Shown here one piece after another: positions 19,894 to 25,891 of a DNA stretch of 25,891 bases (position 1 is its first letter; every line of letters begins with the position of its first letter). The translations under genes were made by a program, and so were the position numbers. Source of the stretch: CAZVCJ01 sp964625745. Lineage in GTDB: Bacteria; Chloroflexota; Anaerolineae; VGOG01. A model generated the notes under the pieces. It saw nothing but the letters and a program-made list of their open reading frames with translations. It was not told the origin of the DNA and ran no database searches. The stretch spans positions 1 through 25,891 of the forward strand of contig CAZVCJ010000045.1 of NCBI GenBank assembly GCA_964625745.1, given 5' to 3'.

Positions 19894-21417
19894 TCAAACC
19901 TGCCGCCGCGGCCGGTACTGGATGGCCTCGGCCAGATGCGCCGTCTCTATCTGCTCCGAGCCCGCCAGATCGGCGATGGTGCGAGCCAGCTTCAGAACGC
20001 GGTGAAAAGCCCTGGCGCTCATGGCCAGTTGTTGCATCGCCGCCTTCAGCAGGCTGCGCCCCGCCTCGTCTACCTGACAGAACTCCCTGACCTCAGCCGG
20101 CCCCATGTCGGCGTTGCAGGCCAGTGGCGTATCAGCGAAGCGCTGGCGCTGCACCTCCCGCGCTTTCTCCACCCTGGCCCTGATGTCCTCAGATTTCTCC
20201 CCCAGTCGCGCGTCGGTCAGCTTGTCGTACTCCACCCTGGGCACCTCGACGTGGATGTCAATGCGGTCCAAGAGCGGCCCTGAGATGCGCTTTTGGTAGC
20301 GGCTGACCATTGAGAGGGAGCAGGTGCACTCTTTGACAGGATCTCCAAAGTAGCCGCAGGGACAGGGATTCATGGCAGCGATCAGCATGAAGTTGGCGGG
20401 AAAAGTCAAAGACCCTTGAGCGCGGGAGATAGTCACGAGGTGATCTTCGAGGGGTTGGCGCAAAACCTCGAGGGTCCGCATGCCGAACTCTGGTAATTCA
20501 TCCAGGAAAAGCACCCCACGATGTGAGAGGCTAATTTCCCCAGGATGGGGCCAGCGCCCGCCACCCACCAGCCCGGCGTGGCTGATGGTATGATGGGGCG
20601 CGCGGAAGGGCCGATGCTTGACCAGCGGGGTCTCCGGCGGCAACGATCCGGCTACGGAGTAGATCTTGGTTACCTCCAGGCACTCGTCCGTCGTCATGCG
20701 GGGCAGGATGGAAGGCATGGAGCGTGCCAGCAGGGTCTTGCCAGCACCGGGCGGACCGGTCATCATCACGTTGTGGCTGCCGGCCGCCGCCACCTCCAGG
20801 GCTCGCTTCACGTGCTCCTGGCCCTTGACGTGGGAGAAGTCCACGGCGTAGGGTGGGAGTTCGTCAGCGCTGAGCTCCATATCGTAACGATAAGGCTCGA
20901 TGGAGCGCAGCCCTTGGAGGTGGGTGACGAGGGACGAGAGGTCCGTCACGGGTATCACTTCTATCCCCTGGATGAGAGCTGCCTCCGGCGCGTCTATCGC
21001 TGGCACGAAGACGGTGGGAAGGCCACGCTCTTTGGCCAGGGCCGCCATGGGAAGGATGCCGGTGGTGTGACGAACCCCGCCGTCGAGGGAGAGTTCCCCG
21101 ACGAAGAGTGCCCTCTCGACCCGGTCCGGCCAGGCCTGCTCAGAAGCCAGAAGGATGCCCACAGCAATGGGCAGGTCGTAAGCCGGGCCCTCTTTGCGCA
21201 GGTCGGCCGGGGCCAGATTGACTGTGAGTCGGTTGTTGGGGTAAATCAGCCCTGAGTTCTTGATGGCTGATCTCACCCTCTCTCGCGATTCCTGGACGGC
21301 CGCGTCGGGCAGACCAACGATGGTTAAGCTGGGCAGCCCCCGCGAGGTGTCTACTTCTACCTCAACGATGGCACCATCCAGGCCGACTACGGCGCAACTG
21401 GTGACCTTGGCTAGCAT
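19894..21417 (-). CDS. yifB: YifB/ComM family Mg-chelatase-like AAA+ ATPase
   Basis: This 507-residue protein has an N-terminal Lon-protease-like domain (1-175; MLAKVTSCAVVGLDGAIVEVEVD, GLPDAAVQESRERVRSAI) and a central AAA+ module with Walker A GPPGAGKT (221-228) and Walker B LFLDE (303-307). MNPCPCGYFGD (349-359) belongs to a short cysteine cluster continuing into KECTCS, and a C-terminal Mg_chelatase_C domain follows (about 400-500). ComM in Vibrio is a branch-migration helicase in natural transformation; the role in other phyla is less clear. The length matches the family. GGGGAGA precedes the ATG, and the gene follows the surface protein gene by 37 bases. Confidence 0.95.
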   Translation of the reverse strand: MLAKVTSCAVVGLDGAIVEVEVDTSRGLPSLTIVGLPDAAVQESRERVRSAIKNSGLIYPNNRLTVNLAPADLRKEGPAYDLPIAVGILLASEQAWPDRVERALFVGELSLDGGVRHTTGILPMAALAKERGLPTVFVPAIDAPEAALIQGIEVIPVTDLSSLVTHLQGLRSIEPYRYDMELSADELPPYAVDFSHVKGQEHVKRALEVAAAGSHNVMMTGPPGAGKTLLARSMPSILPRMTTDECLEVTKIYSVAGSLPPETPLVKHRPFRAPHHTISHAGLVGGGRWPHPGEISLSHRGVLFLDELPEFGMRTLEVLRQPLEDHLVTISRAQGSLTFPANFMLIAAMNPCPCGYFGDPVKECTCSLSMVSRYQKRISGPLLDRIDIHVEVPRVEYDKLTDARLGEKSEDIRARVEKAREVQRQRFADTPLACNADMGPAEVREFCQVDEAGRSLLKAAMQQLAMSARAFHRVLKLARTIADLAGSEQIETAHLAEAIQYRPRRQV

Positions 21418-21454
21418 TTCTTATCTCCCCCAATGTCCACCCACCCTGCTGTTG

Positions 21455-23671
21455 TTATCCTTTGAGGATGACTGGCAGGTATACCTGCATAATCACCGGC
21501 GTGTACTCTGGCGTGGTTGTCGGTGTCGAGGTTGGTAGAGGCGTCGTTGTGCCGGTTGGATTCGGCGTGGCCGTTGACGTAGGCGTTGGCGTGTTGGTAG
21601 CTGTCGGCGTGGCCGTTGGTTGGTAGCCATCGCTACGGGGATAGCCATCAGTTAGCAGGATGCCCTCGCAGCCTTCGGTCAAGTCGCCGCTGCCGCTGGC
21701 CTGCTCCACCACCACCACGGCGGGCAAAAGCGGCCCGTCCCCCTCCACATCCGTGACCCACACCACACCTGAGCCAGTGAAGGCATCGGGTACGCTGCCC
21801 AGGTCGTCTAGCCTGACGTAGCTCACGTGGTTGGGTTCGATCGTCAGGGGCACGGTGGTGAACGGGCCATCCTCACTGTAGATGTCCAGCGCGACGTGCA
21901 ACCTGTTCTGGGCCGAGTTATTGCGAATGGCGATCTCTGAGCTCCAGCCTCGGTCGTTCTTCACCAGGCGAGGCAGGGCGATGGCCTCTATTTCCTCCGC
22001 TTGATCCTGCGGTATGGCATTGTAGCTCATCCCCTGTCCTGCACTGGAGTTGATCAGCTTTACCATGGCGTAGACCGGCGAGCCGGGGATCTCATCTTCT
22101 CCTGGAGGCAGGATATGGCTTTGCGATTCGATCACCGCGGCGCCCACAAACTGACCAGGCAATGCATCGAAGGCCGGAACGTAAAAGGTCTGCGAGCCGT
22201 TGGCACATATCCAATCGCTCAGGGAGAGGGCCAGGTCTCCTTTGTCGTCTAAGAAGCTCACCGTGACGAAGGTGGGCTGCCCCGTCTGAGTCAGGTTCTG
22301 CACCTGGATGGCAATGCTCCACCCCTGGTCCAGGTAGATCAAGGGCGCAAAACTGACCAAAGAGCCACTGACCTCTGCTAACAACGGTACCTGGTGGGTG
22401 AATAGCATGCCTTGTCCCCATTCGTCCACGACGACGCCCAGGGGCACGATAGCGCTGATCGAGGCTGACCCCAGCCAGTCATCGCCCAGATAGTCGGGCA
22501 CGCCCGTGTGATAGGTCTCGCCCGGCGCTAGTTGCTCGATGTGTTGAGCATACTCAACTTGACAGGTTTCCTGCTTCTGATAGTAAATCCACACCGATTT
22601 ACAAATCCAGCCGGAGTTCTGGATATTTAGCTCCGTGTCAGAACCGTCATAAGCCCTTTTGTTCAGGGGGGCGAAGTAAGCGAATGTGGGGCCTGGCTCA
22701 TCTAGCTCCTCTGAGATACCGGCGTAGGCACTGGAGACGGTTGTGCCACTATCATCCGGTCCCACCCGATGGACTGTCGCTGCCAAGACCCCACCTCGAG
22801 CTTCAGCTTCCCATTGCTCTATCCAAGTACGCCAGGCCGAGGAATCGCCCACAGCGTCTTGGGCCTCTTCGCATTTCGTTCCCGCCTGATCCAGCAAGAC
22901 CGGATAGACTATGGCTGCCCTCGCCCCGGCCAGGGCATCCCCGCTCACTGTCCAAGCACTGCCAGGAGGGATGGGGTCGGAACAGAGGCTGACTATAGGG
23001 CCGGGATCGTTAAATGGGCACTCCCCGGAGTAATCCCCCCACAGAAACATGATGGCGCTGGTCGGCAGGATGCCTACGTTCTGCACCTGGATCAGTGTCT
23101 CCCATCCTTCTCCAACCTGGATGATGGGCAACTGGACAGGCACACCCGCTTTAGGAATCGGCGTAGCTGTAGGTGTGGGCGTCGAGGTTGGCGTATCTGT
23201 AGGCGTAGCTGTAGGTGTGGGCGTGTTGGTCGGCGTCGAGGTAGAAGTGGGGGTAGGCGTTGGGGTGGAAGTGGGCGTGTGCGTCGGGGGCGCCTCTACA
23301 AGCTGGATGACCCAGTAACCGTGTGGACACCGCGAGTCGTCGGCGTGAAGGGTTGCAGCCCCAGGAACTCCCTCGAGATAGACAGTGATTGGAACCATCT
23401 CTTCATCGTACATCGGGCCCGTTATGAAGGGCGGCTCGACTCGCCCTTCGTGCCTAGTTACCCACAGGCGTATATTCTTAGCATATTCGTGTTCTTTCTC
23501 GTTGAACTTCAACCATCCTTCAAGCTGAACTTCCTCGCCAGTGACGGCGATTTCACTAGGGAAGCCCACAAACTCCAACTCCCCAATCGAAGCCGTTACC
23601 ATTGCCGTCCAGACCCAGAGAAGGCCCAGGGCAACCGCGACCGTTACCGCTAGAGCTTTGTTCCTCATCAT
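21455..23671 (-). CDS. Secreted surface protein with Thr/Pro linkers and tandem beta repeats
   Basis: This 738-residue protein starts with a signal peptide (about 1-28: MMRNKALAVTVAVALGLLWV then WTAMVTASIG). A beta-rich domain (30-127) and a Thr/Pro/Ser linker (128-172) follow. Four degenerate repeats come next, at roughly 179-300, 331-420, 441-550 and 564-660. Each begins with a 'P-hydrophobic-GW-xxx-I-x-V/I-QN' type strand pair and later has 'F-x-G-x-A/G-x-V'. A second Thr/Pro linker (685-724) precedes the terminal IMQVYLPVILKG. Such tails are frequent on exported Chloroflexota proteins, but no sorting machinery is known to me. The protein is probably exposed at the cell surface; its ligand is unknown. 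GGAGG lies upstream of the ATG. Confidence 0.85.
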   Translation of the reverse strand: MMRNKALAVTVAVALGLLWVWTAMVTASIGELEFVGFPSEIAVTGEEVQLEGWLKFNEKEHEYAKNIRLWVTRHEGRVEPPFITGPMYDEEMVPITVYLEGVPGAATLHADDSRCPHGYWVIQLVEAPPTHTPTSTPTPTPTSTSTPTNTPTPTATPTDTPTSTPTPTATPIPKAGVPVQLPIIQVGEGWETLIQVQNVGILPTSAIMFLWGDYSGECPFNDPGPIVSLCSDPIPPGSAWTVSGDALAGARAAIVYPVLLDQAGTKCEEAQDAVGDSSAWRTWIEQWEAEARGGVLAATVHRVGPDDSGTTVSSAYAGISEELDEPGPTFAYFAPLNKRAYDGSDTELNIQNSGWICKSVWIYYQKQETCQVEYAQHIEQLAPGETYHTGVPDYLGDDWLGSASISAIVPLGVVVDEWGQGMLFTHQVPLLAEVSGSLVSFAPLIYLDQGWSIAIQVQNLTQTGQPTFVTVSFLDDKGDLALSLSDWICANGSQTFYVPAFDALPGQFVGAAVIESQSHILPPGEDEIPGSPVYAMVKLINSSAGQGMSYNAIPQDQAEEIEAIALPRLVKNDRGWSSEIAIRNNSAQNRLHVALDIYSEDGPFTTVPLTIEPNHVSYVRLDDLGSVPDAFTGSGVVWVTDVEGDGPLLPAVVVVEQASGSGDLTEGCEGILLTDGYPRSDGYQPTATPTATNTPTPTSTATPNPTGTTTPLPTSTPTTTPEYTPVIMQVYLPVILKG
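23152..23290. repeat. Low-complexity Thr/Pro codon minisatellite
   Basis: A stretch of GGCGT/GGTGT/AGGTG units codes for the first Thr/Pro linker. The 23-base unit beginning GGCGTAGCTGTAGGTGTGGG occurs twice exactly (from 23160 and from 23202). Length variation by slippage is likely. A similar but shorter stretch encodes the C-terminal linker near 21500-21615. Confidence 0.75.
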
Positions 23672-23764
23672 TTCCTAAAACCTCCTCTCCCTTCTTTCCC
23701 AAGTTTATCACAAAGTGAGTTTAAAGGCAAAAAGCCTCTCCTCTGGCCCTCCGCCAAGTAAGAC

Positions 23765-23793
23765 TTGACAAGCTCGCCGATGTAGAGTAATAT
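23765..23793 (+). promoter_or_regulatory. Promoter of the methylmalonyl-CoA mutase gene
   Basis: TTGACA (23765-23770), 17 bases, TAATAT (23788-23793). Transcription would start near 23800, giving a leader of about 60 bases. The leader contains a small hairpin (CCTGG 23826-23830 with CCAGG 23839-23843) before the ribosome binding site GGAG (23853-23856). Confidence 0.78.
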
Positions 23794-23860
23794 TCTAGCC
23801 GGTCGCCCATTCAGGCAAGAAAAACCCTGGCTTCTTCACCAGGTCCAACATAGGAGAGAG

Positions 23861-25519
23861 ATGAGCGAAGACTTTTCTGGTAGACAGCGCTGGGAGCGCG
23901 AGATACTCGAACCCACTCTTCGACGCCATCCTGAGCGTCGGGAGCGCTTTGAGACTTGCTCGGGTATTGAGATTGAGCGGGTCTATACGCCGAGGGAGGC
24001 GGAAATAGACTACGTCGAGGATTTGGGTTTCCCAGGCCAATACCCTTTCACCCGCGGCGTGTATCCTACCGAGTACCGCGGCCGCCTCTGGACGATGCGC
24101 CAATACGCGGGCTATGCCACCGCCGAGGAGTCCAACCGTCGCTACAAGTATCTCCTCTCCCGGGGCCAGACGGGTCTCTCGGTGGCCTTTGACCTGCCCA
24201 CTCAGATCGGCTACGACTCAGACCACCCCCTGGCCGAGGGAGAGGTGGGGAAAGTGGGCGTGGCCATTGATTCCCTGGAGGACATGGAAGTTCTCTTCGA
24301 AGGCATCCCGCTTGATAAAGTCAGCACCTCCATGACCATCAACGCGCCAGCCGCCATCCTCCTGGCCATGTACATGGCGGTGGCCAAAAAGCAGAGGGTA
24401 GATCCCCCGGTGTTGCGGGGCACCATCCAGAACGATCTACTGAAAGAGTACGTAGCCCGAGGAACCTACATATTTCCCCCACAACCCTCCATGCGCATCA
24501 TTACCGACATATTCTCTTACTGTAAGGAAAACCTCCCCCGCTGGAACACGATTTCCATCTCAGGTTATCACATCCGCGAGGCTGGAGCGACGGCTGTACA
24601 AGAGGTAGCCTTCACGTTGGCCAACGCCATCGCCTACGTGGAGGCAGCCATCCGGGCTGGCTTGAGCGTGGACGAGTTCGCCGGCCGGATTTCCTTCTTC
24701 TTCAATGCTCATAACGATTTTCTGGAGGAAGTAGCCAAGTTTAGAGCGGCTCGCCGGCTGTGGGCCAGGATAATGAGGGAACGATTTGGAGCGCGCCAGC
24801 CTCGCTCCTGGATGTTGCGCTTTCACACCCAGACGGCGGGTTGCACCCTGACTGCCCAGCAGCCCGATAACAACGTGGTGAGGGTTACTCTGCAAGCTCT
24901 GGCTGCTGTGTTGGGCGGCACCCAGTCGCTGCATACCAACTCCCGCGACGAGGCCCTATCGCTGCCCACGGAGAAGTCGGTTCAAATTGCCCTCAGAACG
25001 CAACAGATCATCGCCCACGAGAGCGGAGTGGCCAATACCATTGATTCCCTGGCCGGGAGCTACTACGTCGAGGCCCTGACCAACGAAATTGAGAGCAGGG
25101 CTCAAGAATACATCGAGAAGATTGATGGGCTGGGTGGAGCGTTGGCAGCCATTGAGCGAGGTTTCATCCAGCGAGAGATTCAGGAGAGCGCCTATCGCTA
25201 TCAGCGGGCCGTGGAGCAACGGGAGCAGATTGTGGTGGGCATCAACGAGTTCGTAGTTCAAGAGAAAATGGCTTTGCGATTACTGAGGGTTGATCCCGCG
25301 GTACAGAAGCAGCAGATCGAGCGGCTGCGGGCTCTCAGGGAACGGCGCGATAGCGAGAGGGTGCAGAGCTTGCTGACTCGATTAAGGGAGACGGCGCGAG
25401 GTGAAGAGAATCTGCTGCCCGTCATCCTGGAGTGCGTGGAGGCCTATACCACCCTGGGCGAGATCTGTAGCGTGCTGCGGGAAGTATTCGGCGAGTATAA
25501 GCCCTCGCTGGCGCTGTAG
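23861..25519 (+). CDS. mcmA1: Methylmalonyl-CoA mutase, large (catalytic) subunit
   Basis: This 552-residue protein is the TIM-barrel catalytic part of B12-dependent methylmalonyl-CoA mutase, which interconverts methylmalonyl-CoA and succinyl-CoA in propionate metabolism. Signatures include YPFTRGVYPTEYRGRLWTMRQYAGY (about 67-91), LSVAFDLPTQIGYDSDHP (about 106-123), STSMTINAPA, FHTQTAGCTLTAQQPDNNVVRV (about 322-343) and LAAVLGGTQSLHTNSRDEA. The chain ends where the C-terminal cobalamin-binding domain would begin in single-chain enzymes, so a separate small B12-binding subunit is needed and is not in this window. The start has GGAGAGAG directly upstream. No neighbouring epimerase or MeaB gene is present here. 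Confidence 0.95.
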   Translation: MSEDFSGRQRWEREILEPTLRRHPERRERFETCSGIEIERVYTPREAEIDYVEDLGFPGQYPFTRGVYPTEYRGRLWTMRQYAGYATAEESNRRYKYLLSRGQTGLSVAFDLPTQIGYDSDHPLAEGEVGKVGVAIDSLEDMEVLFEGIPLDKVSTSMTINAPAAILLAMYMAVAKKQRVDPPVLRGTIQNDLLKEYVARGTYIFPPQPSMRIITDIFSYCKENLPRWNTISISGYHIREAGATAVQEVAFTLANAIAYVEAAIRAGLSVDEFAGRISFFFNAHNDFLEEVAKFRAARRLWARIMRERFGARQPRSWMLRFHTQTAGCTLTAQQPDNNVVRVTLQALAAVLGGTQSLHTNSRDEALSLPTEKSVQIALRTQQIIAHESGVANTIDSLAGSYYVEALTNEIESRAQEYIEKIDGLGGALAAIERGFIQREIQESAYRYQRAVEQREQIVVGINEFVVQEKMALRLLRVDPAVQKQQIERLRALRERRDSERVQSLLTRLRETARGEENLLPVILECVEAYTTLGEICSVLREVFGEYKPSLAL

Positions 25520-25570
25520 GCCGGCGCCTGGCGAATGTGGCGTGACTGCAATCTGTATACATGCTACACC

Positions 25571-25655
25571 TGTCATTGCGAGCGGAGCGAAGCAATCCCC
25601 AAGGTGAATGGCCCTCAACGGTAGTGATTGCTTCCCTTCGACAAGCTCAGGACAG
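25571..25655. repeat. Interspersed palindromic repeat, incomplete copy
   Basis: The copy begins TGTCATTGCGAGCGGAGCGA then AGCAATC and continues to GATTGCTTC (25626-25634), pairing GAAGCAATC with GATTGCTTC. Instead of the expected CTCGCAATGACA end it runs into CCTTCGACAAGCTCAGGACA, a different common repeat motif. This occupies the otherwise gene-free 25520-25844 region. Confidence 0.7.
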
Positions 25656-25693
25656 GCGTCGCCCCGCTCCTAACTGAGAAACAAGGCCTGACC

Positions 25694-25777
25694 GTGTCAT
25701 TGCGAGCGGAGCGAAGCAATCTCCTACCAGCAAGTTGGGGATTGCTTCGGCGCAAACAGCGCGCCTCGCAATGACAC
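25694..25777. repeat. Interspersed palindromic repeat, complete copy
   Basis: GTGTCATTGCGAG (25694-25706) and CTCGCAATGACAC (25765-25777) are perfect 13-base inverted ends. GCGAAGCAATC and GATTGCTTCG pair inside. The 84-base element has no coding capacity and resembles REP/MITE-like sequences that occur many times in bacterial chromosomes of this type. Confidence 0.8.
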
Positions 25778-25844
25778 TGGGTCCGAAACATAATATCGTC
25801 AGGCTAATACTGACTGCAATTTGCATATATGACGGAGGTGCCTC

Positions 25845-25891
25845 ATGCTGAAAGATCTCTTTTCCTCGTCGGCACGGGTTCAAATCCTGAG
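25845..25891 (+). CDS. Start of a winged-helix/nucleotidyltransferase-type regulator (partial)
   Basis: ATG 25845 with GGAGGTG about five bases upstream opens MLKDLFSSSARVQIL and runs off the window. That opening is typical of small transcriptional regulators whose N-terminal winged helix (SxxRxxIL) precedes a minimal nucleotidyltransferase domain. Only 15 residues are visible, so the family call is tentative, but the ribosome binding site and phase support a real gene. Confidence 0.6.
   Translation, partial: MLKDLFSSSARVQIL

Larger units (their letters stand above)
25543..25831. repeat. 21 bp imperfect direct repeat flanking a palindromic block
   Basis: TGACTGCAATCTGTATACAT-G (25543-25563) and TGACTGCAATTTGCATATAT-G (25811-25831) agree in 18 of 21 positions and bracket the two palindromic repeats. 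The right copy lies 13 bases before the ATG of the last gene. This could be a duplicated target or regulatory sequence. Confidence 0.55.

Noticed and set aside
23152..23290. CRISPR-like regular repeats
   Set aside because: The units are short, contiguous and coding (Thr/Pro linker), with no spacers.
22769..23653. 294-codon plus-strand frame opposite the surface protein
   Set aside because: It is Arg/Gly/Cys-rich low complexity produced by the reverse of Thr/Pro codons; no ribosome binding site or domain.

Overview
The window looks like a chromosomal segment of a Chloroflexota bacterium, probably Anaerolineae-like. This is an inference from a Thr/Pro-rich surface protein ending in a YLPVILKG-type tail, many DUF433/DUF5615/DUF2442-type small gene pairs, AT-richer 'AACTCGAAACC'-type spacer repeats between GC-rich genes, and a methylmalonyl-CoA mutase large subunit without a cobalamin domain. 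No rRNA, tRNA or CRISPR array was seen.

Left part (1-14600, all genes on the minus strand). Read from right to left, this is a heat-shock operon in the classical order hrcA, grpE, dnaK, dnaJ, prmA, rsmE, followed by glnS. A consensus sigma-A promoter (TTGACA-17-TATCAT) and a perfect CIRCE operator lie upstream of hrcA. The unusual point is that each of the four junctions from hrcA to prmA is occupied by co-oriented toxin-antitoxin-like or paired accessory genes. An antitoxin and VapC lie between hrcA and grpE. A DUF6978-like/DUF1828 pair plus a DUF433-DUF4160 chimera and DUF2442 lie between grpE and dnaK. DUF433/DUF5615 lies between dnaK and dnaJ, and a small putative antitoxin with a PIN protein lies between dnaJ and prmA. 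After glnS come a RelE-type pair and a pair of unknown small proteins. The unknown pair is flanked by two copies of a ~194 bp direct repeat, each carrying a consensus promoter. An attC-like imperfect palindrome sits between DUF2442 and dnaK, with the DUF2442 stop codon inside its core site.

Middle part (14600-21420). A divergent promoter drives a lipoprotein-type sugar-binding protein. Its stop is followed by the first 38 codons of a glutamine synthetase gene that breaks off before a strong hairpin. Converging on this from the right are a primary sigma factor, a PfkB/adenosine kinase-like gene and an MFS exporter in one minus-strand run. The sigma gene has its own promoter next to the upstream yifB/comM-like gene.

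Right part (21420-25891). A 738-residue secreted protein with Thr/Pro linkers and four degenerate beta-type repeats is transcribed leftward. A consensus promoter drives the methylmalonyl-CoA mutase large subunit rightward. Two palindromic interspersed repeats follow, flanked by a 21 bp imperfect direct repeat. The window ends in the start of a winged-helix/nucleotidyltransferase-type regulator gene.
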